Source: Cohnella sp. SGD-V74
GTDB taxonomy: Bacteria; Bacillota; Bacilli; Paenibacillales; Paenibacillaceae
DNA: 64,000 bases
Reading direction: 5' to 3'
Assembly: GCF_003001675.1 (NCBI RefSeq)
Contig: NZ_PVYW01000020.1
Location: forward strand, 1 to 64,000
Positions 37,640-46,331 of this stretch are shown piece after piece (position 1 is the stretch's first letter; each line of letters begins with the position of its first letter). The position numbers and the translations under genes were made by a program. The notes beneath the pieces are model-generated. The model was not told the DNA's origin, made no database searches, and was given only the letters and a program-made list of their open reading frames with translations.

Positions 37640-38482
37640 CTATCCTTTCACCGCGCCCGAGGCAATTCCTTCGACAAAGTGCTTCTGCGCGAAGAAAAAC
37701 ACGAGGACGGACGGAACGACGGAGAGCAGCGACATCGCCAGCAGTTGCCCCCAAGGAACGGAGCCTTGGGAATCGATGAACAGCTTGAGCGCGAGGTTCA
37801 TCGTATATTTGTCGACCGTGTTCAGATAGAGCATCTGCCCGAAGAAATCGTCCCAGTTCCAGAGAAAGCAGTAGATTCCCACCGTCACCAGCGCCGGCTT
37901 GATCAGAGGCAGCATAATTCTCCAATAGATGCCGAACCAGGAGCAACCATCGATCTTGGCCGATTCGTCCAGCTCCTTCGGAATCGAGCGGATGAACTGC
38001 ACGAGCAAATAGATGAAGAACGGTCCGCCGACGCCCCCGGCGAGAATGTGAGGAACGTAGAACGGCAAGTAAGTGTTCAGCCAATTCAGTTCGTTGAACA
38101 TAACATACTGCGGCACGATCGTCACTTGGGTCGGCAGCATCAGCGTCACGAGCATAATCGCGAACCATACGTTGCGCAGCGGGAAGTCGAGCCGACCGAA
38201 GGCGAAGGCGACCAGGCTGCAGGAGACGATGCTCGTGAACAGCACGCCCAGCACGAGCTCGAACGTGTTCATGTAGAAATGCGTGAAGGCGTAGTTCGGC
38301 ACAGCGTTCCAGCCTTCCGAGAAGTTGGACCAATTCAGTTTTTTCGGGAACAAGGAGGCCGAGCTCATCTCCGCGTTCGTCTTGAGCGAGGCGCCCAGCC
38401 ACCAGAACACAGGATACATCATGATCAGGCTGACGGCCAGCATGGAGCCGTGCAGGCCAAGTCGTTTCATCGTTGCGGTCAT
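37640..38482 (-). CDS. Sugar ABC transporter permease (MalG type)
   Basis: A 280-residue CUT1 permease with six helices (SMLAVSLIMMYPVFWWLGASLKT at the start), the EAA loop ELDESAKIDGCSWFGIYWRIMLPLIKPAL, and the C-terminal HFVEGIASGAVKG. It overlaps the upstream permease by 4 bases. The partner subunits are the MalF-like permease and the binding protein at 33100-34452. Confidence 0.94.
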   Translation of the reverse strand: MTATMKRLGLHGSMLAVSLIMMYPVFWWLGASLKTNAEMSSASLFPKKLNWSNFSEGWNAVPNYAFTHFYMNTFELVLGVLFTSIVSCSLVAFAFGRLDFPLRNVWFAIMLVTLMLPTQVTIVPQYVMFNELNWLNTYLPFYVPHILAGGVGGPFFIYLLVQFIRSIPKELDESAKIDGCSWFGIYWRIMLPLIKPALVTVGIYCFLWNWDDFFGQMLYLNTVDKYTMNLALKLFIDSQGSVPWGQLLAMSLLSVVPSVLVFFFAQKHFVEGIASGAVKG

Positions 38483-39390
38483 CCCCGTTTGCCTCCTTGC
38501 GTTTCATAGAATACCCAGTATCGCGACGTGGCGAACAGAACCGCGGTAAAGGCGCCGATCAGGAAGAGCAGAATCCAAGCCAGCGCGGAAGCGTAACCCA
38601 TCTGGAACTTTGTGAACGCCGTCTGGTACAAGTACATGACGTACACGTACGTGGAATGGACGGGGCCTCCGTTCGTGACGACGAACGCCTGCGTGAACAT
38701 CTGAAACGAGTTGATCAAAGACTGCACGGCGTTGAACAGAATGATCGGAGACAGCATCGGCAGCGTGATCCTCACAAATTGCCGCCACTTGCTCGCGCCG
38801 TCCACGGAGGCGGCCTCGTACAAATCGCGCGGAATCTGCTTCAAGCCCGCGAGGAAGATGATCATCGAGGAGCCGAATTGCCATACCATCATCAGAATCA
38901 GCGTGCCGAGCGCGTATTTCGGGTCGGCAATCCACGATTTGCCCGAGATGCCGAAGAAGCCGAGCACATCGTTCACGAAGCCGTTGCGGCCGAAAATGTT
39001 CTTCCACAAAATCGACACCGCGATGCTCGTCCCGATCAGGGACGGGAAGTAGACCATCGTGCGGTAGTAGGCAATCCCTCTGATCGGCCTGTTCAGCATC
39101 ATCGCGATCAGCAGAGCGAACGCCAAGCGAAGCGGCACGGTAAGAAGAACGAACAAAATCGTAATTTTGAGCGTATGCGGGAACGTATCGTCGGTGGTGA
39201 AAATTTTGCGGTAGTTGTCCAGCCCGACCCAGTTCGGCGCGGACAGCAGCGAATAGTCGGTGAACGAGTAATACAGGGACATGCAGATCGGCCCGAGCGT
39301 CAGCAAAATAAAACCGAGGAGCCACGGCGATAAAAACAAGTAGCCCGCGAGGGGCGATTCCCAGCGCTTCTGTCTAACCTTCGTTTGCAT
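38479..39390 (-). CDS. Sugar ABC transporter permease (MalF/UgpA type)
   Basis: A 303-residue CUT1 permease. It begins with AGYLFLSPWLLGFILLTLGPICMSLYYSFTDY, the signature of UgpA/LacF-type subunits. It has six helices and the EAA loop YEAASVDGASKWRQFVRITLPMLSP. First gene of the five-gene importer and two-component operon. No ATPase is encoded, as is usual in Firmicutes that use MsmX. Confidence 0.94.
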   Translation of the reverse strand: MQTKVRQKRWESPLAGYLFLSPWLLGFILLTLGPICMSLYYSFTDYSLLSAPNWVGLDNYRKIFTTDDTFPHTLKITILFVLLTVPLRLAFALLIAMMLNRPIRGIAYYRTMVYFPSLIGTSIAVSILWKNIFGRNGFVNDVLGFFGISGKSWIADPKYALGTLILMMVWQFGSSMIIFLAGLKQIPRDLYEAASVDGASKWRQFVRITLPMLSPIILFNAVQSLINSFQMFTQAFVVTNGGPVHSTYVYVMYLYQTAFTKFQMGYASALAWILLFLIGAFTAVLFATSRYWVFYETQGGKRG

Positions 39391-39443
39391 TGATTTCCAC
39401 TCCTGTCGTCTATCCGGTAGCCTGGCTTTCTTTGCGTACCCTC

Positions 39444-39449
39444 ATTATA
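39444..39449 (-). promoter_or_regulatory. Putative -10 of the importer operon
   Basis: On the minus strand a perfect TATAAT lies about 55 bases upstream of the MalF-type start. A convincing -35 was not found, as expected for an activator-dependent promoter. Confidence 0.4.
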
Positions 39450-39506
39450 TAGGCGCTTTCCGGCGGCGATAAGGAGAGGATCGAATGCGATTCTTTCACT
39501 ATTCAA

Positions 39507-39534
39507 CAAAAACCGGACGCCTCTCGGGCGTCCG
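39507..39534 (-). terminator. Rho-independent terminator after GH115
   Basis: On the minus strand CGGACGCC pairs with GGCGTCCG, followed by five T. It lies 11 bases past the GH115 stop. Confidence 0.82.
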
Positions 39535-39544
39535 AATTATCCGG

Positions 39545-41632
39545 TTACTTGGCCGGGGAAGTTGTTCCTTGGGACGTAAACAGCGCATCCAGCCGCGCGG
39601 CAAGCTCCTCATCCGGGAGCACCCGGCGGTGCGTATTCTCCAAGTAAATATACTTCTCCGTCTCGGGCATCAAATACTGCTTATACCATTGGAAGAAGTC
39701 CGGACTGTCGCCGTGCAGACGTATCCACCGCACGACCGTCTCGACGTTCTGGACCGTGCTGGCCACGTTCGTTAAGTAGTCCGCCGAATAGAAGCACTCC
39801 CATTTGCCATGCTCCGCCCGCCGCAGCTCGGCAATCCCTTCGCGATAGGCGTCAAGCGATCGCGCCGCGTACACGAACGCCGCCGGAGCGTCTCCTTCCC
39901 GGAACGCGCGATACGCCCGGCATAAGAAATAGAAGCCGCGGCAGCCGGAAGCGTGCAGGCGAATATGGAAGAGTAAGTGATCCTCGAATCTCGTCTTCTC
40001 GGCTTCCTCCATGCGGCCCAGCGTCTCGGCCGCCCGCGCCGCAAGCGACGCCCAAGCCGGAATCGCCTGCTCGCACAGCCGCTCGAAATGCTCGATTTGC
40101 CGGTCGAAGCCGGCTTCCCCGGTCGCCCACAGCAAGCCCTCGTCCGGTTTCGCCGCCTCCCCGCGGAGCCAATGGCCGACGATCCGGCGCGCCGGATGGT
40201 GATAGAACTCGTCACCGGCCTTATCTTCTTCGTGCGGGCCGTAGCGAATCGTCGTCTCCGCGTAATCGGCGAGCAGGCGCTCGATTGCCGCCCGCTGCGC
40301 CTCCGATTGCGGAAACAGCCTCGCGACGAACCGCTTCCTGTGCTCCTCGACGCCGGGGACGCCGGAGCCCCACAGCTCCGCAATCAGATCGAGCGTATAG
40401 AGATGCTGCCGGATATTGCCGCTGTTGATCAGCCAGTAATTGTGAGCACCTGCGCCAAGAGCCGCTTCAAGCTCGCCGCGGATCAGCTTGGCGGGCGACG
40501 GAAACAAGGTCAGATGATTGGAAGCCTGAAGATCGTGGAACGTCACATGGTAATAGATGCCGTGCGACTCCCCTTCCTTCGGAGCCGGCAGCGCCGGCAC
40601 CCGGAGATTGACGTTGCCGTGGCGGCGGGACACCATCTTGCCGTAGCCGTTGTCCGCCCAGACGAGAATGACGCCCTCGGGCACTTGAATGTGGCCCTGC
40701 TTGTACAATTCGGCGATTTCGCCGTACATCGCCATACAGCATACCGGGTCGGCGACTTGCTCCCGGATCATCTCGTATTGCTTGCGGACAGCAAGCCCGA
40801 TCAGATTGCCCCGCTTGTGCGGCGTGTCGAACGACGGATCGTTCTCCCAGAAAGGCGTGTCTCCTTGGCCGCGAAACGACAGCACCCAGACGACATTCCG
40901 ATCCTTCTGCTTCTCGATCGCTTCCTCCCACAGCTTCTCGAATAGCCGGGGGTGCTCATGATAGCTCGCCGTAAAGCCTTCATAGGCGCGCAGGAACATT
41001 TCCGCTCCGAGCGGCTCCGCATGGTGATGCGTAATCCACAGTCCCATTTCAGAGGCAAGTTCGGCATGGATGCCCGACTTCGGAAGATCGGTGCCCGGAA
41101 TGACCATATTGCCCCCGCAGCGCAGCAGCGCCTCGAACACCGGCTGCCATACCTCCGCCGTTGGCGGATAGGTCGGCTTCCAGCCGATCAGACACACCTC
41201 GTCGTTCACGAACCAGCCTCTGAAGCGCGTCCTCGGCCGCTTGGAGACGTAATCTCCGGCAGGCATCTCGATAACGTCCCTGGCTTGCGGCGGCAGATCC
41301 GCCCAGAACCAGAATGGGTCGACCCCCAGCACATGACGGCTGAAGTGCAGAATGCCGTAAACCAAGCCAAGATCGTCGCGGCCGACAATCTCCACGCTGC
41401 AGTCATTCACCGCGCTTATCGTGTACGCTTCCGGCCATTCCGGACATGCATCGCCGCCTGCCGCACAGCGAATACGGACGAGCGTTCCGCCTTCGGGCGC
41501 GGCTCGTCCCGTCAATGCGGGAGCTTGAAATACAGTCTCATGATCGCGATACAGCATCGCAAGCGCATGCCGCACAGCGCTCTTCGGGCGATCAGGCTCG
41601 CTGTATGTCGTCATTGCGTCAATTATAGGCAT
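39545..41632 (-). CDS. GH115 alpha-glucuronidase-like glycoside hydrolase
   Basis: A 695-residue protein recognised as GH115 by an N-terminal domain with GLVYGILHFSRHVLGVDPFWFWADL, the barrel entry RTRFRGWFVNDEVCLIGW, GNMVIPGTD, VILVWADNGYGKM, and the helical region LINSGNIRQHLYTLDLIAELW. GH115 enzymes remove (4-O-methyl)glucuronic acid from internal xylose or from type II arabinogalactan. The latter fits the neighbouring genes. It is shorter than many GH115 (800-1000) and lacks a signal peptide, so it acts on imported material. The ATG at 41632 has GGGGAGA 9 nt upstream; the one at 41614 has none. Confidence 0.85.
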   Translation of the reverse strand: MPIIDAMTTYSEPDRPKSAVRHALAMLYRDHETVFQAPALTGRAAPEGGTLVRIRCAAGGDACPEWPEAYTISAVNDCSVEIVGRDDLGLVYGILHFSRHVLGVDPFWFWADLPPQARDVIEMPAGDYVSKRPRTRFRGWFVNDEVCLIGWKPTYPPTAEVWQPVFEALLRCGGNMVIPGTDLPKSGIHAELASEMGLWITHHHAEPLGAEMFLRAYEGFTASYHEHPRLFEKLWEEAIEKQKDRNVVWVLSFRGQGDTPFWENDPSFDTPHKRGNLIGLAVRKQYEMIREQVADPVCCMAMYGEIAELYKQGHIQVPEGVILVWADNGYGKMVSRRHGNVNLRVPALPAPKEGESHGIYYHVTFHDLQASNHLTLFPSPAKLIRGELEAALGAGAHNYWLINSGNIRQHLYTLDLIAELWGSGVPGVEEHRKRFVARLFPQSEAQRAAIERLLADYAETTIRYGPHEEDKAGDEFYHHPARRIVGHWLRGEAAKPDEGLLWATGEAGFDRQIEHFERLCEQAIPAWASLAARAAETLGRMEEAEKTRFEDHLLFHIRLHASGCRGFYFLCRAYRAFREGDAPAAFVYAARSLDAYREGIAELRRAEHGKWECFYSADYLTNVASTVQNVETVVRWIRLHGDSPDFFQWYKQYLMPETEKYIYLENTHRRVLPDEELAARLDALFTSQGTTSPAK

Positions 41633-41779
41633 AAACTTTTTCTCCCCTGTCCGTCGTTAAGCGATCTTACCCTCTTCATTATAGAAAATAGGATAGACGC
41701 GCTTATGGGGGGAATGAACGCAGATCTTTCAGTATGTAACGAGCTTGGCTGAATGTCCGGCTCTCAGACTTAGACGGGC

Positions 41780-42865
41780 TTATCCCCGATGAGTTCTCTT
41801 CCTGATCCAAGTAACCGCCAGCAATATTAATGGGAAAATAAGCCCGTACAGCAATTCATATTCGAATAAATAGCGCCGATCCCACTCGATGTTCTCGACG
41901 ACGTTCTCGTTCGACAAAGCCAAGCCGGCGACGATGACGGCGAGCGGAACGGCCACCCACGTTCTATCCCTCAATCCGAACAACTGGCATATGCCGCTGA
42001 CCGCGCCGTGAAACGTAATCGTAATTTTCAGGAAGATGGCGGCCAATAAGATGACCGTAACCGACGCTTCCAAATTTTCGATGAGCGGGCCGATCCGGAT
42101 GTCCTGCACCAGAATAAATAAAGGATAGGTTTCATGCGATGCCCGCGTCACACCAAGACAAGCGACCAAGAAAACCGTAATACAGCTCAGCAGCAGCGTC
42201 GAACTGATAATCCCCCAAACAAAGCCCCTTTTCTGCCTATTGCGGACATAGGGAACCACCATCAAGAGCACAACGCTCTCCATATAGGGAAATCCGATGA
42301 TGTTCCTCGTTTCTTTCACGGTTGTCCAGAGATCGAGACGGAACGCCGGCTGCAAGCGCTCCGAGTCCCAGATCGGCAGCATAAAAACGAACATGAGGAC
42401 AAACGTCAGCTTGATGATCGGAATCAGAATCTCGTTGGAGCGGGCGATCGTCTCCACTCCCTTGATGGAGGCATAGCACACGATGATCAAAATCATAATG
42501 TGAAAAACGGATATCGGCGTTCGATGCATAAACGTCGACTTCATGAAGTCGCCGAGATTGCGAACGACCCAAGCCGCCAATTGCACGAAAAAAACGACAT
42601 AGCAAAAAGCGATCGCTCCGCCGACCCATCTGCCTCCCGCCTTCATGCAAATCTGGACCAAGCTTAACCCGGGATATTGCTCGGCCAGCTTCAGCCACAG
42701 GAGAGCGAGGACGATGCCGGCGGCCCCGGTCCAGAGCCAGATCATCCATGCATCCTGTTTGGCTACCGCGATCATCCCTTGAGGCCGCAGAAAAAAGGTG
42801 GTGCCCAGCAGTTGGATAAACGTCAACAAATAAAATTGCCACCCGCTGATCTGCGCTTTCTCCAT
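41780..42865 (-). CDS. Germinant receptor B subunit (GerAB/GerKB family permease)
   Basis: A 361-residue integral membrane protein of the spore germination amino-acid-permease superfamily, with about ten helices. It starts EKAQISGWQFYLLTFIQLLGTTFFLRPQGM; IKGVETIARSNEILIPI and ESVVLLMVVPYV are typical. The B subunit binds the germinant within the spore inner membrane. It is the last gene of the A-C-D-B operon. The ATG at 42865 is used here (GGGAGG just upstream, tight spacing); a GTG at 42898 is the alternative. Confidence 0.9.
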   Translation of the reverse strand: MEKAQISGWQFYLLTFIQLLGTTFFLRPQGMIAVAKQDAWMIWLWTGAAGIVLALLWLKLAEQYPGLSLVQICMKAGGRWVGGAIAFCYVVFFVQLAAWVVRNLGDFMKSTFMHRTPISVFHIMILIIVCYASIKGVETIARSNEILIPIIKLTFVLMFVFMLPIWDSERLQPAFRLDLWTTVKETRNIIGFPYMESVVLLMVVPYVRNRQKRGFVWGIISSTLLLSCITVFLVACLGVTRASHETYPLFILVQDIRIGPLIENLEASVTVILLAAIFLKITITFHGAVSGICQLFGLRDRTWVAVPLAVIVAGLALSNENVVENIEWDRRYLFEYELLYGLIFPLILLAVTWIRKRTHRG

Positions 42866-42899
42866 GCCCTCCCGCCTTTCCTTTTCGCCGCGCGGCACC

Positions 42900-43103
42900 C
42901 TATAGTCCGGTCCTGTCGATGACCCAACCGATCCACAAGCTGATCTTAAACGGCCGTTCGAGGAGCGCCAGAATCCAGACGACGAATCCCAACAGCGCCA
43001 GTGTGACGAATACGGCGATTTCGTTCGGACGTTTTTTCAATCTCAGCATTAAGCCGACTGCGATCGCGAAAGAGACGAAGAAGATGACGTTAAACAAGAT
43101 CAT
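42900..43103 (-). CDS. Small two-helix membrane protein, germinant receptor D-type subunit
   Basis: A 67-residue protein with two transmembrane segments (about 3-20 and 29-46) separated by the basic turn LRLKKRPNE. A strong GGAGG lies 8 nt upstream of the ATG. It sits between the C and B subunit genes. Small two-helix D subunits are known in some Bacillus receptor operons and modulate germination; assignment here rests on size, topology and position. Confidence 0.75.
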   Translation of the reverse strand: MILFNVIFFVSFAIAVGLMLRLKKRPNEIAVFVTLALLGFVVWILALLERPFKISLWIGWVIDRTGL

Positions 43104-43121
43104 CGAATGCCCCTCCCCCTT

Positions 43122-44318
43122 CTATGGGTTGCCGCCCTTATACGGATCGATGATCGCGCCCATGTCCGTTACTTTGCAGCGAACCTCCGGCTCAAGCTTT
43201 GCCCGTTTCCACGCCTCCTGTTCGTTCAACGCCTCCCTCCACATCTCGCCTCTCTTTTTCCCCATCTGGTCCTCTATGCTCAGCAAGTCCCACCCCTTAG
43301 ATCGGGACCATTCGAAAAAGCCGATTGCTTTATCCGCCACCTGGACGTTAAACGCCTGCTTGATTTGGTCCAAGCTGTCCATGGACAAGGCTTCGTTCTG
43401 TTCGGTATTGAGCAGCTTCAGCTCGGCATAGACGTTCAAGTGCAGGACGGGCCTGCCGCCCTCCATAGAAAGTTTCCTTCGCACTTTGAGCTTGCTCGCG
43501 CCGACATCCACGTTCTTCCCGTTGACCCTGATTCTGTCGTAGTACACTTTGGCTTCGTTTTTCATGAGATTGTACAGAGGGATTTGATCCAGCGACAGCT
43601 TCCCGATCATCCGATCCTTCTTGATGACGGCTCCGCCGCTTAACACCAGGCTTCCCTTATTGGCGTCGATATGCTCGTAGCGTCCCGTAGTAGAGGCTTG
43701 ACCCGCGCCGCGCAGGGAAATGACGGGGAGAACGGTTAGGACGGAGGATTCCATATGCTCGACGACGTCTTTGATTCGTGATTTCGGATTGACTCTTCCG
43801 GATACTTTGTATTGCAGTTCGAACAAAGCGCGCAAGGAGCGCCCCGGTATCCTCTCAAACAGCGTATACGTATTCATGACATCCGCTATCGACGAATCCG
43901 TGATGACCAGGTCCAGATCGGTCCGACGATTCGTCTGCCGCTCGAGAAAGTTAAGATAAGAGTGCAGCCCGCGCCTCGCCATGCGTTCCGTCATCAAATA
44001 CACTTGAAAATGATCCGGGAACAGATCCCGGGGCAGCACGTCCGTAGCCCCCAGCGCCAGCTCGGCAAGCGTCGGAGCCTCGACGCGGTAGGTGTATACC
44101 GGCGACTTGATGCCGGCGCCTTTTTGAGCGGCGAGCGCCGAAGGATTGACGATCTGATAATAGACGATCTGGTTGCCCGTCTCCGGATCGATATCCCCGC
44201 CGGCCAAGTTGCCGATCGCCAATTGGTTGATTTCCGTCATATCCCAACAGCCGGTTACCCCAAGCAAGCTGATCAACGACAGGATCAAGGCCGCTGCCTT
44301 CCCGCGCACGTCGTTCAC
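43122..44318 (-). CDS. Germinant receptor C subunit (GerAC/GerKC family lipoprotein)
   Basis: A 398-residue Ger(x)C lipoprotein. The signal peptide ends in the lipobox VTGCWD, the standard start of the family. GCWDMTEINQLAIGNLAGGD, HFQVYLMTERMARRGLHSYLNFLERQ and the C-terminal FFEWSRSKGWDLLSIEDQMGKKRGEMW are recognisable. The gene starts with GTG at 44318, overlapping the A-subunit stop (GTGA) behind AAGGAG. The frame remains open far upstream, but that part is a shadow of the A subunit. Confidence 0.92.
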   Translation of the reverse strand: MNDVRGKAAALILSLISLLGVTGCWDMTEINQLAIGNLAGGDIDPETGNQIVYYQIVNPSALAAQKGAGIKSPVYTYRVEAPTLAELALGATDVLPRDLFPDHFQVYLMTERMARRGLHSYLNFLERQTNRRTDLDLVITDSSIADVMNTYTLFERIPGRSLRALFELQYKVSGRVNPKSRIKDVVEHMESSVLTVLPVISLRGAGQASTTGRYEHIDANKGSLVLSGGAVIKKDRMIGKLSLDQIPLYNLMKNEAKVYYDRIRVNGKNVDVGASKLKVRRKLSMEGGRPVLHLNVYAELKLLNTEQNEALSMDSLDQIKQAFNVQVADKAIGFFEWSRSKGWDLLSIEDQMGKKRGEMWREALNEQEAWKRAKLEPEVRCKVTDMGAIIDPYKGGNP

Positions 44319-45775
44319 CTTCTCCTTCTTCCCACCCGGTTCATTCGCGGGTAAGTTTTCATCCACGGCTGGGGCACACGCACCAAGATATCCTTCCAGT
44401 CCGAAAAAAAGGTCGGCGCGAGCGGAGCCAAATACGGGACGCCGAACGATTTCATTGAGGCCAAATGCACGATCGTAAACAGCACGCCGCACATAACGCC
44501 GTACAGCCCCATGAAGCCCGCCAGCGCCATATAGGAAAATTGCAGCAGACGTTGGGCGATCCCGAAGCTGTAGGAGGGCGACACGAAATTGGAGATGGCC
44601 GTCACAGCCACGACGATAACCATCGCCGCCGTGACCAAGCCGGCCTGAACGGCGGCTTCTCCGAGCACGAGCGCTCCCACGATCGAGATCGCTTGACCGG
44701 CTATGCGCGGCATGCGCAGACCGGCCTCCCGCAGCACCTCGAACGTGGTCAGCATCATGATGGCCTCCAGGAAGACCGGGAAAGGGACGCCCTCCCGCTG
44801 GGCGGCGATGTTGATCAGCAAGGGATTGGGAAGCAGTTCGTGATGATAGAGCACGATCGCGATGAACAGCGACGGCACGAAAATAGCCAACAAGAACGAT
44901 AGAACGCGCAGCCAGCGCAGCAGCGTGGCGATATCCGCCCGTTGATAGTAGTCTTCCGGAGCGATAAAAAACTGAAAAAAGGTAATGGGAGCAATGAGCG
45001 CGAACGGGCTCCCATCCACCAGCACGGCGACTCTGCCTTCCAGAAGGTGCGATGTCACGACGTCGGGACGCTCGGTTCCGAGCAGCGTCGGAAAGGGGGT
45101 CAGAACTTTGTCTTGTATCCATTCCTCCACGTAGGAGCTGTCGATAATGCCGTCGGTCCGGATCGCTTGCAGTCGGTCGTTTAACGTCGACACGACCTTC
45201 TCGGGAGCAAGGTCCTGCAAGTACGCAACGATGACCTTCGTGCGCGTATTCGTCCCGATCTCGTATTGCTCGATGCGGAAGCCGGGATTTTTAAGTCTTT
45301 TGCGCAGCAGGGCTATATTCTGCCTGACGTCTTCCGTAAAGCCCTCGTGAGGACCTCGGACGGTCGTTTCCGTCTTCGGTTCGGACACTTCCCGGCGAAC
45401 GAAATGGACGGCGTCCAAGAGCAGCGCCTTGTCCTCACGCGGAATCAACAATACGCAATAGCCTTCCAGAAGCGCCTTCACGCAATCGTCGAAATTCGAG
45501 GCCGATTTCGTGGGAATGGCCGACATGCTGCCGATCAAGGCTTGGGCCCGCTCCTTCGCATCGATCGAGCCGGGAAGGCTCTTGCCCTCGATTGCGAGGA
45601 AGGCCAGCCCCTTCTCGATTTTCTCTTTGTCGGCGATCGTTTCGAGGAACAGGTAATGGCCGAATAATTCGGAGGATATCGCAAAAGATTGACTCACCAG
45701 GTCAGGCGGACGATGAAGCCGCTCGGCCAGCTTGTCCGCCAACGCCTGCGGTTGAATATCCGATAACGCCTCCAT
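44315..45775 (-). CDS. Germinant receptor A subunit (GerAA family)
   Basis: A 486-residue membrane protein of the GerA superfamily, with a soluble N-terminal domain (about 1-260) and five or six C-terminal helices (FLLAIFVPSLFIAIVLYHHELLP, QAISIVGALVLGEAAVQAGLV, VSPSYSFGIAQRLLQF). The motifs EGRVAVLVDGSPFALIAP and QREGVPFPVFLEAIMM are hallmarks. It is first in the A-C-D-B operon. The ATG at 45775 follows a GGGGGTG; a GTG at 45784 is possible. It should be expressed late in the forespore, but no sigma-G promoter was clearly identified. Confidence 0.94.
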   Translation of the reverse strand: MEALSDIQPQALADKLAERLHRPPDLVSQSFAISSELFGHYLFLETIADKEKIEKGLAFLAIEGKSLPGSIDAKERAQALIGSMSAIPTKSASNFDDCVKALLEGYCVLLIPREDKALLLDAVHFVRREVSEPKTETTVRGPHEGFTEDVRQNIALLRKRLKNPGFRIEQYEIGTNTRTKVIVAYLQDLAPEKVVSTLNDRLQAIRTDGIIDSSYVEEWIQDKVLTPFPTLLGTERPDVVTSHLLEGRVAVLVDGSPFALIAPITFFQFFIAPEDYYQRADIATLLRWLRVLSFLLAIFVPSLFIAIVLYHHELLPNPLLINIAAQREGVPFPVFLEAIMMLTTFEVLREAGLRMPRIAGQAISIVGALVLGEAAVQAGLVTAAMVIVVAVTAISNFVSPSYSFGIAQRLLQFSYMALAGFMGLYGVMCGVLFTIVHLASMKSFGVPYLAPLAPTFFSDWKDILVRVPQPWMKTYPRMNRVGRRRR

Positions 45776-45817
45776 GACGCGCACCCCCGATTATCCCGAA
45801 TTCGTATTGGTTATCAT

Positions 45818-45834
45818 CCCCAATTGCATTGGGG
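45818..45834. promoter_or_regulatory. Small perfect hairpin upstream of the germinant receptor operon
   Basis: CCCCAAT, TGC, ATTGGGG forms a 7-bp stem about 43 bases upstream of the A-subunit start. It may be an operator or a 5' stabilising hairpin. Confidence 0.35.
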
Positions 45835-45913
45835 CTATGCGAATTGGCCTTCTGCAGAGTCTCTCCGGGCAGGATAATATGATCGGCTCACGAATACTTC
45901 ATAAACACTATAT

Positions 45914-46318
45914 TTGCATTGCGGCAGCAGTGAATCCAATATGGATTCATCCGCCAGTGTAAAAAATCAAATTACAGAAACCGAAAATGAAGAAAAAGCT
46001 CTAGTCGATAAATTCATGGGAAGATGGTTCAGTATTGATGATCCGCAAACATTCATAGAGCTAAAAGATAATATAGAGATCGTGGGAATAGAAGAATCAA
46101 TCAAATACTCCCAAGGTGAATTTACTATTGAAGAAGTTAATATCCCAAATCAGTACATTGTTATACACATTTTCACAGAAGATTTTTCAGAAGAAAATAA
46201 AGATCATCATAAAGAAGAATATAGAAATAAACTTGAACTTCTAGATAATGACAAAAAGCTTAGATACAATTTTGACTACCTAAATAAGAATACTCAAACT
46301 GAATGGATAAGAATGTAA
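45914..46318 (+). CDS. AT-rich gene of unknown function, probably a lipoprotein that lost its signal peptide
   Basis: The frame begins immediately after a stop with TLYL-HCGSSESN. This resembles the mature start of a lipoprotein (lipobox-like L-H-C-G-S-S), yet no signal peptide precedes it. Translation could start at TTG 45914 or ATG 45941; neither has a clear ribosome site. The remaining ~120 acidic residues (QTFIELKDNIEIVGIEESIKYSQGEF) match no family I recognise. The sequence is much more AT-rich than its surroundings, consistent with transfer. It lies 13 bases upstream of pgsA on the same strand. Confidence 0.5.
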   Translation: MHCGSSESNMDSSASVKNQITETENEEKALVDKFMGRWFSIDDPQTFIELKDNIEIVGIEESIKYSQGEFTIEEVNIPNQYIVIHIFTEDFSEENKDHHKEEYRNKLELLDNDKKLRYNFDYLNKNTQTEWIRM

Positions 46319-46331
46319 GGGAGGCCATCCA

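Noticed and set aside
37557-38507. 300-codon N-terminal extension of the second sensor kinase
   Set aside because: It is the antisense-frame shadow of the MalG-type permease. The membrane-anchor start at 37556 fits the family.
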